DNA from: Gammaproteobacteria bacterium
GTDB lineage: Bacteria; Pseudomonadota; Gammaproteobacteria; Chromatiales; Chromatiaceae
NCBI GenBank assembly: GCA_024227135.1
Contig: JAAELC010000541.1
Span: forward strand, 1 to 32,428
DNA length: 32,428 bases
Reading direction: 5' to 3'
Of this stretch, positions 17,497 to 26,901 are shown in pieces. Each line of letters starts with the position of its first letter. The stretch's first letter is position 1. The notes under the pieces were generated by a model. It searched no databases, was not told the DNA's origin, and saw nothing but the letters and a program-made list of their open reading frames with translations. The position numbers were made by a program, and so were the translations under genes.

Positions 17497-18837
17497 CTAA
17501 ACCAGATCCCTTACGGTTCCTGCCAACTGTTGGGTCAGCGTCTGCACCTGCCCTAGGTCTTGCCCTTCGATCATGACCCGGATCAGGGGCTCGGTTCCAG
17601 AGGGCCTCAATAAGACCCGACCGGTGTTACCCAACTCCGCCTGGGTTTGTTCAATCGCAGATTTAAGGGCTTCAGACGCCATAATTTCAACCGCGGACAC
17701 TCCCTCCAGTTTGACGTTTTCGAGTAATTGGGGGTACTTTTCCAGACTGGACCCAAGATCCCGCAAACTCTTGCCGCTGCTCTTGATTTCAGCAAGGACC
17801 TGCAGTGCAGAAATGATACCGTCTCCTGTGGTGGTGCGATCCAGACAAATGATATGTCCGGATGGCTCCCCACCCAGTGTCCAGCCTCGTTTTTCCAACC
17901 TCTCCATGATGTGCCGGTCACCTACATCGGTTCTCTCCAGACCAATACACAGTGATTTAAGGGCATGCTCGAGACCCAGGTTGGTCATGTGAGTGCCGAC
18001 CACAGAACCGGTAAACCCCCCATTTTCCAGTCGGGATCGCGCGATAATGTAAAGGATATCATCGCCATCCAGAACCCTTCCCGAACTGTCAACCATCATC
18101 AGCCGGTCACCATCCCCATCCAGCGCAATACCGCAATCCGCCCCATGATCCAGCACGGCGCGCTGCAGATGGTCGATATGGGTCGACCCGACCCCATCGT
18201 TGATGTTGATTCCATCCGGCTCGGCACCAATGGTAATCACTTGGGTACCCAGTTCCTCAAGAACCGGGGGAGCGACATGATAGGTGGCCCCATTGGCACA
18301 ATCCACCACCACCTTGAGCTCACGAAAATCCATGACCCAGGGAATGGTCGACTTACAGAATTCGATGTAGCGCCCTGCTGCATCATCTACCCGATAAGCT
18401 TTCCCCAGATTTTTTGAGTCCACCGTCACCAGGGGTTTGTCCAACTCGTGCTCGATAGCCAGCTCAACTTCATCGGGCAGTTTTCGTCCACCTGCAGAAA
18501 AAAACTTGATTCCGTTATCGTAGTGGGGATTATGGGAAGCACTTATAACAATACCTGCCTGGGCGTGCAGCGTTCGGGTCAGATAAGCTATCCCCGGTGT
18601 CGGCATGGGCCCGAGCATCTGGATATCCACCCCAGCCGCCGCCAGCCCGGCTTCGAGCACGGCTTCGAACAAGTAACCAGAAATGCGGGTATCTTTGCCA
18701 ATCAGGATCCGACTGCCAGACTGTTTCCCCAGCACCCGGCCGGCGGCCCAACCCAGGCGAAGAATAAACTCCGGATTAATCTTGCCTTCACCAACACGCC
18801 CTCTAATACCGTCAGTCCCAAAATACTTCTTGCTCAC
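17497..18837 (-). CDS. glmM: Phosphoglucosamine mutase
   Basis: A 446-aa alpha-D-phosphohexomutase converting glucosamine 6-phosphate to glucosamine 1-phosphate for peptidoglycan and LPS precursors. Active-site phosphoserine is S101 (ISASHNP), metal loop D240-D242-D244 (DGDGDR), sugar loop GEPSGH, and C-terminal phosphate loop RPSGTEP. The start is GTG at 18837 with AAGG about 9 nt upstream. An out-of-frame ATG at 18839 overlaps it and is followed at once by TGA, so the GTG must be the initiator. Confidence 0.97.
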   Translation of the reverse strand: MSKKYFGTDGIRGRVGEGKINPEFILRLGWAAGRVLGKQSGSRILIGKDTRISGYLFEAVLEAGLAAAGVDIQMLGPMPTPGIAYLTRTLHAQAGIVISASHNPHYDNGIKFFSAGGRKLPDEVELAIEHELDKPLVTVDSKNLGKAYRVDDAAGRYIEFCKSTIPWVMDFRELKVVVDCANGATYHVAPPVLEELGTQVITIGAEPDGININDGVGSTHIDHLQRAVLDHGADCGIALDGDGDRLMMVDSSGRVLDGDDILYIIARSRLENGGFTGSVVGTHMTNLGLEHALKSLCIGLERTDVGDRHIMERLEKRGWTLGGEPSGHIICLDRTTTGDGIISALQVLAEIKSSGKSLRDLGSSLEKYPQLLENVKLEGVSAVEIMASEALKSAIEQTQAELGNTGRVLLRPSGTEPLIRVMIEGQDLGQVQTLTQQLAGTVRDLV

Positions 18838-18918
18838 ATTCTTATACCTTGTCCAATGTACCCATCATCTGAAAGGGAACCCCATCCTGAAGAACGGGCC
18901 TCTGATCGACCCGGCAAA

Positions 18919-19755
18919 TCATGGACGCTCCAGTAAGGCCACGGCCAGCTTTAGCGCGTCTACCGTAGGCTTGACATCATGTACCCGGAGAATCGAGGCT
19001 CCACGTTCCAGAGCCATAACCGCCGCCGCCAGACTTCCGTAGAGTCGCTGCCCCGAAGATCGATCGCCCAGGATCGCCCCAATCATGGATTTTCTTGATA
19101 TCCCGACCAGCAGGGGCAACCCCGTATCGGTCAAAGCCGAGAGATTCTTAAGTAAATCCAGATTGTGGTCCAGTGTTTTTCCGAATCCAAATCCGGGATC
19201 CAGCAGGAGTCGGTTTCGGGAAATCCCAGCGGTTTCACAAGCGGCTACGCGGGCCTCCAGGAAAGCACGGACCTCGCTGACCACATCAGCATAGATTGGA
19301 TTCGACTGCATGCTGCGGGGCTCACCCTGCATGTGCATGAGACAAACAGGCACCAGGCTTTTCCCGGCAGCGTCCAATGCCCCCGGGGCACGCAATGCCA
19401 TTACATCGTTAATCAACCCGGCCCCGGCGGCAACGGCTTCCTTCATAACGGTGGCTTTGCTTGTATCGATGGAAACAGGGACGGGATATTCAGCCGCAAT
19501 GGCAGCAACGATGGGAATGACCCGATCAAGTTCCTGCTGCTCGGATACCGCCAATGCCCCCGGGCGAGTCGATTCCCCACCGACATCGATGATATCGGCA
19601 CCCTCTTCCACCATACGCTCTGCTTGAAACAGTGCTTTATCCGGCGCAATATATTCACCCCCGTCCGAAAAGGAGTCGGGGGTGATATTAAGGATGCCCA
19701 TTACTTTCGGACGAGCAAGGTCAAGGGGCTTACCCGCACAGTCCAGCACCATCAT
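18919..19755 (-). CDS. folP: Dihydropteroate synthase
   Basis: A 278-aa TIM-barrel enzyme joining p-aminobenzoate to dihydropterin pyrophosphate in folate synthesis. Hallmarks are MGILNITPDSFSDGG (pterin/PPi loop 1) and IDVGGESTRPGA (loop 2), plus DPGFGFGKT and LVGISRKSMIG. Two tandem ATG codons (19755, 19752) follow a TTG; I take the first ATG. It begins 15 nt after the ftsH stop, the same order as in E. coli. Confidence 0.97.
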   Translation of the reverse strand: MMVLDCAGKPLDLARPKVMGILNITPDSFSDGGEYIAPDKALFQAERMVEEGADIIDVGGESTRPGALAVSEQQELDRVIPIVAAIAAEYPVPVSIDTSKATVMKEAVAAGAGLINDVMALRAPGALDAAGKSLVPVCLMHMQGEPRSMQSNPIYADVVSEVRAFLEARVAACETAGISRNRLLLDPGFGFGKTLDHNLDLLKNLSALTDTGLPLLVGISRKSMIGAILGDRSSGQRLYGSLAAAVMALERGASILRVHDVKPTVDALKLAVALLERP

Positions 19756-19770
19756 CAAAAACTCAGGTGA

Positions 19771-21702
19771 TCAGTGCTGTCCGGCCGGATTTCCAAGAGG
19801 ACCTTTATCGTCTTCTGTACCTTCCGGGTCTTCAGAAACCACCTGGGTGCCGTCACCTGAATCAGATTCGGAATCATCAGTCCAGTCTTTGGGTGGTCGG
19901 GGTGTTTTCCCTGCCATGATGTCGTCGATCTGATCGCTATCGATCGTTTCGTATTTCATCAAAGCTTCCGCCATCACATGGAGTTTGTCGGTGTTATCCA
20001 CCAGAATGCTCTTTGCGCGGTCATAGTTGCACTCGATGAAATACCGTATCTCTTCATCGATGGTGTGGGCAGTTTCATCCGACACGTTCTTGTGCTGGGT
20101 AACGGAGCGACCGAGAAATACCTCTTCCTCTTCCTCGCCATACATCAGGGGACCGAGCTTATCGGACAGCCCCCACTTGGTTACCATGCTGCGGGCTATG
20201 TCCGTGGCGCGTTGGATATCGTTCTGGGCTCCGGTGGTCACACTATCCTCGCCGAAAATCAATTCCTCTGCCAGACGGCCTCCGAACAAACTGGAAATCT
20301 GGCTTTGAAGACGTTCCTTGCTCAGGCTGTACCTGTCCTCTTCCGGTAGAAACATGGTCACTCCAAGTGCGCGACCACGAGGGATGATACTCACCTTGTA
20401 GACCGGATCATGGGAAGGCACAAGGCGACCCACAATCGCATGACCTGCCTCGTGGTATGCGGTCAGCTGTTTCTCGTCCTCGCTCATGACCATCGAACGG
20501 CGCTCCGCGCCCATCATGATCTTATCCTTGGCTTTTTCCATGTCCTCCATGTCCACTACCCGCTTGTTGCTTCGTGCGGCGAACAAGGCGGCCTCATTGA
20601 CCAGATTGGCAAGATCAGCCCCGGAGAAACCAGGAGTCCCTCGAGCGATCAAACTTGATTTCACATCGTTGGACGAGGCTACCTTGCGCAGGTGCACCTT
20701 CAGGATTTGCTCACGTCCCCTCACATCCGGCAGCGGAACCACCACCTGTCGGTCAAAACGGCCCGGACGAAGTAGTGCGGGATCGAGCACATCAGGGCGA
20801 TTGGTCGCCGCAATCACGATAACGCCTTCCGTACCCTCGAAACCGTCCATCTCGACCAGCAGTTGGTTGAGGGTCTGCTCACGCTCGTCATGACCGCCAC
20901 CGAGACCTGCTCCACGGTGCCGTCCAACAGCATCGATCTCGTCGATAAAGATGATACAGGGCGCATGTTTCTTGGCTTGCTCGAACATGTCTCGCACCCT
21001 GGATGCGCCCACACCGACGAACATTTCCACGAAATCCGAACCAGAGATAGTGAAAAACGGAACTTTGGCCTCGCCGGCAATAGCCCGTGCCAGCAGGGTT
21101 TTACCCGTTCCGGGGGAACCCACCATCAAAACACCTTTGGGTATTTTACCGCCAAGCTTCTGGAACTTGGAGGGATCCCGGAGGAAATCCACCATCTCGG
21201 AAACTTCTTCCTTGGCTTCCTCAATGCCGGCAACATCGGCAAAAGTCACCTTTATCTGGTCTTCGCTGAGCATACGTGCCTTGCTTTTTCCGAAGGACAT
21301 AGCCCCTCGACCGGCCCCACCGCCCTGCATCTGCCGCATGAAGAATATCCAAAGTCCGATCAGTATGAAGAGTGGGAACCAGTTGATCAGAATCTGCATT
21401 AGAATCGATGGTTTTTCCGGCGGAGTGGCAATGATCTCAACGTTGTTGTTGAGCAGATCGCTCACCAGACCATCGTCGCTGGGGCTGTGAGTCGAGAAGA
21501 TTGTACCCGAGGTCAGGGTACCTTCGATCTCATTACCGTTTATCGTCACCGACTGTACCGAGCCCTCTTTGACCTGAGCAATAAAATCGGAGTAGGCCAG
21601 CATATTGGGCCGGGATTTCTGGGTAGTAAAGTTATTGAACACCGACATCAATACGATCGCGATGATCACCCAGAGAATCAGGTTTTTTGCCATATCGTTC
21701 AA
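19771..21702 (-). CDS. ftsH: ATP-dependent zinc metalloprotease FtsH
   Basis: A 643-aa membrane-bound AAA+ protease degrading misfolded membrane proteins and short-lived regulators. Order: TM1 (about 7-23), periplasmic domain (about 30-100), TM2 (about 101-122), AAA domain with Walker A GSPGTGKT (195-202), pore loop FVG (228-230) and Walker B IIFIDEID (250-257), then the protease domain with HEAGH (417-421). An acidic C-terminal tail follows. Initiation: a TTG at 21702 has GAGGA 8-9 nt upstream, whereas the in-frame ATG at 21693 is about 17 nt from it, so the UUG start ([11 protein letters not shown]) is favoured. Confidence 0.97.
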   Translation of the reverse strand: MNDMAKNLILWVIIAIVLMSVFNNFTTQKSRPNMLAYSDFIAQVKEGSVQSVTINGNEIEGTLTSGTIFSTHSPSDDGLVSDLLNNNVEIIATPPEKPSILMQILINWFPLFILIGLWIFFMRQMQGGGAGRGAMSFGKSKARMLSEDQIKVTFADVAGIEEAKEEVSEMVDFLRDPSKFQKLGGKIPKGVLMVGSPGTGKTLLARAIAGEAKVPFFTISGSDFVEMFVGVGASRVRDMFEQAKKHAPCIIFIDEIDAVGRHRGAGLGGGHDEREQTLNQLLVEMDGFEGTEGVIVIAATNRPDVLDPALLRPGRFDRQVVVPLPDVRGREQILKVHLRKVASSNDVKSSLIARGTPGFSGADLANLVNEAALFAARSNKRVVDMEDMEKAKDKIMMGAERRSMVMSEDEKQLTAYHEAGHAIVGRLVPSHDPVYKVSIIPRGRALGVTMFLPEEDRYSLSKERLQSQISSLFGGRLAEELIFGEDSVTTGAQNDIQRATDIARSMVTKWGLSDKLGPLMYGEEEEEVFLGRSVTQHKNVSDETAHTIDEEIRYFIECNYDRAKSILVDNTDKLHVMAEALMKYETIDSDQIDDIMAGKTPRPPKDWTDDSESDSGDGTQVVSEDPEGTEDDKGPLGNPAGQH

Positions 21703-22213
21703 GGCTTCAGTCCTCTATATTGCGAAATTGCAGATCCATACCGCGGCAAACTGCCAGCAACCCCGCGTTCTGTCTGGATTTAACTGCACCGGGTCACCAG
21801 ATAAATTTCTTTTAAAATCTGCAAGTTACTCAAGGCGAGTGCACTCGCACGCCGTGATGCGAGTGCCCTAGTATAAGCTAATTTTTGATAACCACTACAT
21901 TTTACAGTCAAACCAATCAGGTTTCGTGTTCGATCACCGAGCTTTATCTTGAGTATTTTACAGGGTTATTCGGCGACATCCCAACGTCTCTTTAGCTTAG
22001 CCTGTTGCCTGTTGAGTTACTACATGGAGATTGTTTTCCAGAGATTCAAGACATTTGAGTTTTCGGCAGCCAATAAATTGCCTGCCAACGGAGAGTCGGT
22101 TGAAAGCCGGCCGACCCATCCAGGACAGAATTATCTGCAACAGAGCAACAGCACACTGCATTCCGACTAGAGAACCTGGGAGCCTGATTCTCAGTATTAA
22201 CTCCAATCTATGC
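21703..22213 (-). promoter_or_regulatory. Long rlmE-ftsH spacer with GCGAGTGC repeat cluster
   Basis: 510 nt without a convincing gene, where E. coli has the two genes closely spaced. At 21835-21866 the octamer GCGAGTGC occurs three times: direct copies at 21835-21842 and 21859-21866, and an inverted copy at 21841-21848. This creates a 14-bp perfect palindrome (21835-21848) and an alternative 8-bp hairpin (21841-21848 with 21859-21866) that cannot form together. A TATACT -10-like hexamer (21870-21875, minus) places the repeats at the predicted transcript start of ftsH. The rest (21880-22213) shows nothing recognisable. Confidence 0.5.
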
Positions 22214-22846
22214 TCAACCTTCCCGTCCAGGTACAAAGCTTGAAGCGACCAGATAGACCTCACGGCTCTTCGGGCGGGATGCCCGGGGTTTTCGGGTGAC
22301 CACCTTTCTAAAAGTACTTCGCAAGTCCCGGATGTACCCATCGAACCCTTCCCCCTGAAACACCTTGACGACCAACCTGCCACCGGGACGTAGTGACTCT
22401 TTCGCAAAATCAAGGGCCAACTCACAGAGATACATTGCACGGGGCTGATCCACAGAAGAGACTCCGGATACATTGGGTGCCATATCCGAGAGAACCAGGT
22501 CCACCGCCGCACCACCAAGCAACTCCCTGAGGTCTGCCAATGCTTTCTCTTCTCGAAAATCCCCCAAAATAAAGTCGATCCCATCCAGTGGGTCCATGGG
22601 CAGTAAATCGATGGCAATCACCTTCCCTTTGGGACCCACGATGCGCCCGGCCATCTGGGACCATCCCCCTGGCGCCGCACCCAGATCTACAACCCTCTGG
22701 CCTGCTTTCAGAATTCTGTCCCGGGACTGAATCTCTTCGAGCTTGTAGGCCGCCCTGGACCGAAGACCCTCATTTCGGGCTCGCTGGACGTACTCGTCAT
22801 TGACGTGACGGTCCAGCCAGTCACGACTGCTTTTACTTCGTTTCAT
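22214..22846 (-). CDS. rlmE: 23S rRNA 2'-O-methyltransferase (U2552)
   Basis: A 210-aa FtsJ/RrmJ-family methyltransferase. The SAM-binding loop VDLGAAPGGWSQ is present (residues 53-64). The catalytic K-D-K-E tetrad maps to K35, D121, K161 and E196. The frame stays open to a TTG at 22903, but the ATG at 22846 gives the standard MKRSKSSRDWLDRH start. Divergent from yhbY, as in E. coli. A sigma32-like promoter is predicted just upstream. Confidence 0.97.
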   Translation of the reverse strand: MKRSKSSRDWLDRHVNDEYVQRARNEGLRSRAAYKLEEIQSRDRILKAGQRVVDLGAAPGGWSQMAGRIVGPKGKVIAIDLLPMDPLDGIDFILGDFREEKALADLRELLGGAAVDLVLSDMAPNVSGVSSVDQPRAMYLCELALDFAKESLRPGGRLVVKVFQGEGFDGYIRDLRSTFRKVVTRKPRASRPKSREVYLVASSFVPGREG

Positions 22847-22864
22847 TGTCCGATTACCAAAAAA

Positions 22865-22894
22865 ATGTACGGGCACCCCCAAGATGGTTTCAAG
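22865..22894 (-). promoter_or_regulatory. Candidate sigma32 heat-shock promoter of rlmE
   Basis: Minus strand: CTTGAAA (22888-22894, perfect sigma32 -35), 14-nt spacer, CCCGTACAT (22865-22873, partial match to CCCCATNTA). The same site reads as a sigma70 promoter (TTGAAA-N18-TACATT). In E. coli the rlmE-ftsH operon is heat-shock regulated, which supports the reading. The transcript would start close to the rlmE ATG with a very short leader. Confidence 0.55.
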
Positions 22895-23017
22895 TATACG
22901 CAATCATGGGTGAAGTGGGGTGTTCAGGAAAACTGTCATCGAACGCCACCTACCGTCAATCCAGCCGCTCGGGTTAGAATGCCCGGCACATTTCATACTG
23001 CCCATCCGGAGCACAGC

Positions 23018-23317
23018 ATGCCTCTCAACAATCACCAGCGCCGTCAACTCAAAGGTATGGCTCATCCACTCAAACCCTTTATCATCGTCGGGCAGAAAGG
23101 TCTAACCCAGGGGGTTCTGGACGAAATTGATGTTGCATTGGATACCCATGAGTTAATCAAAGTACGAATCAACGCCGGAGACAGAACACAACGCAGGGAT
23201 ATGATTGAAACCATCCTCAGGAACAGTGGCAGCGAAGAAGTTCAGTCCATAGGGCATGTGGTAGTCATCTACCTTCGTCACCCCAAGAAGCCAAAAATCC
23301 GCCTGGTTAAAAGTTGA
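23018..23317 (+). CDS. yhbY: CRM-domain RNA-binding protein YhbY
   Basis: A 99-aa ribosome-assembly-associated RNA-binding protein consisting of a single CRM domain. The GQKGLTQGVLDEIDVALDTHELIKV block carries the GxxG loop. An upstream extension of the frame exists, but ATG 23018 has GGAG at 6-nt spacing and gives the standard MPLNNHQRRQLKG start. A TAGAAT -10-like hexamer is at 22975-22980. Divergent from rlmE, as in E. coli. Confidence 0.95.
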   Translation: MPLNNHQRRQLKGMAHPLKPFIIVGQKGLTQGVLDEIDVALDTHELIKVRINAGDRTQRRDMIETILRNSGSEEVQSIGHVVVIYLRHPKKPKIRLVKS

Positions 23318-23768
23318 CGGGTCAATAACCACGGGGTCTCGACCCGACTCAATATCAACCCGTGGAATCAATCAGACAGTACCCAAAGGAATACTATATG
23401 GTGGCGATCACAGAGGCCATCCGGCACGACAACAACTCCAGGTCTCTCAGCAGGTTCCCGCCTGCTCTTTGTAAAGCGCAATAAGGGCTGACAGGAGCAC
23501 TCATTGTCAAACTGGTATCCAATCAAGCCACCATGGAAACTGCCTGAACAGGTTCTGACTCGAAACATCAGGGTCAACCGGGGCTCGCCCTGGTGAGCCA
23601 TCAATATCACCGTCGCGGATTCCGTGGATTTGTCACTGTTTATAGCAAGGCACGACTCCCAGGCTATGGCCCCTTACCTTGTTACCCTGTGCAAACCACT
23701 CCAGGGATGCTGAACAGCTCACTGGAGGGCTGCCCCCGTCACTCTCATATTGAAGGAGTACTGGTGGC
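23318..23768. other. Gene-poor stretch between yhbY and the ABC-3 permease
   Basis: No recognisable gene. Inverted repeats lie just past yhbY (CCACGGG near 23331 with CCCGTGG near 23358; a competing CGGGTC/GACCCG pair), at 23449-23466 (AGCAGG-TTCCCG-CCTGCT followed by CTTTG, a weak terminator candidate for yhbY) and at 23582-23599 (GGCTC/GAGCC). An 80-codon minus-strand open frame (23368-23610) has no family resemblance. I see no decayed znuA or znuC here. Confidence 0.45.
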
Positions 23769-24635
23769 ATGAACGAGTTTTTCTCTGCCCTTGCTGAACA
23801 CGGTTTTCTGCAAACAGCATTGCTCGCCGGTCTGCTGGCGAGTATCGGCTGTGGTGTGATAGGCACCTATGTCGTGGTCAAACGCATCGCTTTTATCGCA
23901 GGAGGAATCGCCCACTCGGTTCTCGGTGGAATGGGAGCAGCCATCTACTATGGGTTCGATCCTCTGGCGGGGGCTCTCACAGCAGCTATCCTGGCCGCAT
24001 TGCTCATCGGCTGGGTAAGACTGGCCTGGCAGGCCCAGGAAGACACGATGATCGGTGCACTCTGGGCTATCGGCATGGCTATCGGCATCCTGTTTATCTC
24101 AAAAACACCGGGCTACCAATCCGACCTGATGAGCTATCTGTTTGGCAATATTCTTCTGGTACCTGAAAAGAGCCTGTGGTTCATGGCAGCCCTGGATACC
24201 CTGCTGTTAATCATCGTGGGCGCCTACCATCGGCAGTTCCTCGCTGTTGTTTTCGATGAGGAATTCGCCCGACTGCGCGGAGTACCGGTCACTTTTTTCT
24301 ATCTGCTGCTGCTGGTGCTGGTGGCGGTCACCGTCGTGCTGATGATTCAGGTCGTGGGACTGATCCTGGTGCTGGCGTTATTGACACTGCCTGCTGCGGT
24401 GGCCGGGCACTACGTTCATTCCATCGGGCGTATGATGTTACTGGCTACCCTGCTGGGGGGTGCCATCAGTCTGTCCGGTCTGGCCATCTCCTACGGCCCC
24501 GACCTTCCGGCTGGTCCCACAATCATTCTGCTGGCTGGCGCCGTTTACGTTGTTTCCGCACTTGTAACCCGCGCCCTGGCGCACCATCGGGTGCGGGCTT
24601 CACTGCAACCTGAAAAAGCAGATGATCACTATTGA
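23769..24635 (+). CDS. ABC-3 family metal permease (ZnuB/MntB-like)
   Basis: A 288-aa integral membrane permease of the zinc/manganese/iron chelate ABC-3 family with about eight hydrophobic segments. Typical blocks are TYVVVKRIAFIAGGIAHSVLGGMG near the N-terminus (residues 35-58) and the QVVGLILVLALLTLPAAVAGHY helix (about 196-217). AAGGAG lies about 10 nt before the ATG. Usually such a gene is next to a ZnuC-type ATPase and a ZnuA-type binding protein; neither is adjacent, so it is an orphan that must borrow partners or come from elsewhere. Its stop lies 5 nt from that of the convergent ATPase gene. Zinc is the most likely substrate, by family. Confidence 0.85.
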   Translation: MNEFFSALAEHGFLQTALLAGLLASIGCGVIGTYVVVKRIAFIAGGIAHSVLGGMGAAIYYGFDPLAGALTAAILAALLIGWVRLAWQAQEDTMIGALWAIGMAIGILFISKTPGYQSDLMSYLFGNILLVPEKSLWFMAALDTLLLIIVGAYHRQFLAVVFDEEFARLRGVPVTFFYLLLLVLVAVTVVLMIQVVGLILVLALLTLPAAVAGHYVHSIGRMMLLATLLGGAISLSGLAISYGPDLPAGPTIILLAGAVYVVSALVTRALAHHRVRASLQPEKADDHY

Positions 24636-24640
24636 GTTAC

Positions 24641-25726
24641 TTAAGTGTCCTGCAGAATCACCAGATGGTCGGTAGCCAGTGCGATCTCTACATCCGCACC
24701 CTTTTCCATCGTGGCTTCGAATTGCTGATGACTATGGTCAATCAGTATACGATCCCCACCGACCTGAACTTCGTAGCGAAGAATACTGCCCAGAAACTCC
24801 TTGTTGAGCACCTTACCGGCTATCAGGTGGTGATCGGCTTCCAAAGGGCTGCCGGGTTTTAAAACCTCCACATTCTGTGGCCGAAAAACGATGCTGCACT
24901 TCCCCGTTCTTTCAGTTTTCAGGGGCAGGCAGGTGCCTTTCTCGGACTCGAACAGTGAGCCCCCGTCCTGCAGTCGCAGATTCCCCTTAAGTATGTTGGC
25001 AATCCCCATAAAACCTGCGACAAAGCTGTTCTCGGGCTGATCATACAGAGACATGGGTGTTCCCACCTGCTGCAGGTGACCATCGTTGAGCACCGCCAGA
25101 CGATCCGATGTGGTGTTGGCTTCTTCCTGATCATGAGTGACAAAGACCGTGGTCAGGTTGAGTGTCCTTTGCAGCTCCAGAATTTCCTGTCGCATCTGCA
25201 CCCGAAGATTGGCATCGAGATTCGAAAGCGGCTCGTCCAGCAGCAGGACCCGGGGCTCTATCACGACGGTGCGAGCCAATGCCACCCGCTGCTGTTGTCC
25301 CCCCGAAAGCTGGGAAGGCCGTCGATGGGCATAGTCGGCCAGCCCCACCAGATCCAATGCCGCCATGACCCTGTTCCTGGTCTGTTCACGAGAAACCCGT
25401 CGTTCCTCCAGGCCGAACGCGACATTACTGTAGACGGTCATATGGGGCCAGAGCGCGTAGCTCTGGAATACCATACCCAAATTGCGTTTCCACGGCGGTC
25501 GCCCCGTTACATCCTCACCACCTATCAGTATTCTGCCCTTCGGCCGGGGCCCAAACCCGGCGATGGCTCGCAACAGGGTGGATTTACCGGAACCGGAAGG
25601 CCCGAGAAACGCGAAGAACTCTCCAGGCTCGATCACCAGATCGATACGCTTGAGCACCTCGGTCTCACCAAATGAAAGACTCAGGTTGTCTATCCGGATT
25701 CCGGCGGCTTCTCTTTGACTGTTCAT
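24641..25726 (-). CDS. FbpC/PotA-type ABC transporter ATP-binding protein
   Basis: A 361-aa cytoplasmic ATPase. Walker [10 protein letters not shown] is at about 42-50, signature LSGGQQQR at 140-147, Walker B LLLDEP at about 161-166, and switch His198 in [10 protein letters not shown]-terminal TOBE domain (about 270-355) is typical of the Fe(III)/putrescine/2-aminoethylphosphonate importers. The usual AMTLSD after QEEA reads ANTTSD here. No permease or binding protein of its class is adjacent; the ABC-3 permease opposite belongs to another class. An in-frame GTG at 25762 would add 12 residues; neither start has a strong Shine-Dalgarno. Substrate unknown. Confidence 0.88.
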   Translation of the reverse strand: MNSQREAAGIRIDNLSLSFGETEVLKRIDLVIEPGEFFAFLGPSGSGKSTLLRAIAGFGPRPKGRILIGGEDVTGRPPWKRNLGMVFQSYALWPHMTVYSNVAFGLEERRVSREQTRNRVMAALDLVGLADYAHRRPSQLSGGQQQRVALARTVVIEPRVLLLDEPLSNLDANLRVQMRQEILELQRTLNLTTVFVTHDQEEANTTSDRLAVLNDGHLQQVGTPMSLYDQPENSFVAGFMGIANILKGNLRLQDGGSLFESEKGTCLPLKTERTGKCSIVFRPQNVEVLKPGSPLEADHHLIAGKVLNKEFLGSILRYEVQVGGDRILIDHSHQQFEATMEKGADVEIALATDHLVILQDT

Positions 25727-25866
25727 ATCAACGGGTCTCTGCAACCACGAGATTACTGGCACGGCGCTCTTCGCTCCGCGCTAACTAAGAATTTCAGCCG
25801 AGAAAGTTAATTATCTGCAGATTTTTGTCTTTTTTAACACCACAAATTGTCTAGAATTGCTCAACT

Positions 25867-26901
25867 ATGACCCAGAAAGTAACCGAACCCATCGGATCGC
25901 CGGACCTGCCGCTGATAAGACTCAGTTTGGTAAAACCGATCATCGAGGAAGTCGAGCGCCGTGGTGTCTCTATCCACGACCTCCTAAATGACCTGTCCTT
26001 GTCGCGTGACGCTATCTCCTCATCCGAGCTGTTCGTACCTGCACCCGTCATGTATTTGCTGTTAGAGGGTTTGGCAGAGGCAGCGGATGATCCCTATCTG
26101 ACGGTCGCCATTGGCGAGTCACTGGCCTTGAGCAAGTGGCCCTTATTCACGGAGGCGATCAATAACGCCACTTCTCTAGGGGACTTCTTCAATCGTTTCA
26201 CGATGACAACCAGGAGGCACGCCACCTCCGTCATCTGGGAACTCAAGACAGACGGTGTTCATGCGCAGTTCAAGTCACGGCGGGATTTCACACCCAATAT
26301 GGTCCCGGCGCAGGCCGATGCTTTTTATGCCGGTCTTATTGTCAACATTTTCAGGCACGCCATCGACATCGACTGGCAACCGCAGCAGGTTAGGGTTACG
26401 GTCTGCGACCTTCGCGCAATGCCCGACCGGTATCACGGCATGAATCTGCAGCAAGGTGATAAGAGCGGTCCATCGATCCGTTTTCCGATGTCGTGGTTGC
26501 TCCTGCCCTTTCGGCAGCGAACCCCCGAAGCTGCGCCGGGTGATTTCTTTTCTCCGCCTCGCGTCCTCATCCATGCCATAAGAGAGTCTCTGAAACCCTA
26601 CCTGCACGTGTCAAACCTGACGGTCGATAAGGCAGCGGAGGTTTGTGGATTCAAAGAGCGTGTACTGAGGCGCAAGCTGCACGGCGTTGGCACTAGCTTG
26701 AGCAGGGAGATTGCATCACTACGCGAGCAAGAGGCAATTCGCTTGTTGCTGGGAACCGATAAAAATATTGCTGCCATTGGTGAAGCGGTTGGATTCAGCG
26801 ACCACGCCAGTTTCACTCGTTCGTTCAGGAGATGGATCGGCATGTCGCCGAAGGAATACCGACAGAAGCATCGCGCTGGATTAGGGTCAGGAACGCTTTA
26901 G
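25867..26901 (+). CDS. AraC-family transcriptional regulator
   Basis: A 344-aa DNA-binding regulator. The N-terminal about 200 residues fit the arabinose-binding-like domain of the OruR/ArgR subgroup (LSLVKPIIEEVERRGVSI... opening). The C-terminal about 95 residues carry two helix-turn-helix motifs, with the family signature AIGEAVGFSDHASFTRSFRRWIGMSPKEYR. A TAGAAT -10-like hexamer (25852-25857) sits only 10 nt before the ATG and no Shine-Dalgarno is visible, so the mRNA could be leaderless. It is divergent from the ATPase gene, a possible target. Ligand unknown. Confidence 0.92.
   Translation: MTQKVTEPIGSPDLPLIRLSLVKPIIEEVERRGVSIHDLLNDLSLSRDAISSSELFVPAPVMYLLLEGLAEAADDPYLTVAIGESLALSKWPLFTEAINNATSLGDFFNRFTMTTRRHATSVIWELKTDGVHAQFKSRRDFTPNMVPAQADAFYAGLIVNIFRHAIDIDWQPQQVRVTVCDLRAMPDRYHGMNLQQGDKSGPSIRFPMSWLLLPFRQRTPEAAPGDFFSPPRVLIHAIRESLKPYLHVSNLTVDKAAEVCGFKERVLRRKLHGVGTSLSREIASLREQEAIRLLLGTDKNIAAIGEAVGFSDHASFTRSFRRWIGMSPKEYRQKHRAGLGSGTL

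Noticed and set aside
21949-22170. Plus-strand 73-codon frame in the rlmE-ftsH gap
   Set aside because: No Shine-Dalgarno, no family resemblance and weak coding character; described as part of the spacer.
23368-23610. Minus-strand 80-codon frame beside the ABC-3 permease
   Set aside because: No recognisable domain and no start signals; could be a shadow in non-coding DNA.
23769-25726. One complete zinc ABC transporter formed by the permease and the neighbouring ATPase
   Set aside because: The ATPase carries a TOBE domain and belongs to the FbpC/PotA class, not the ZnuC class, and the genes are convergent.
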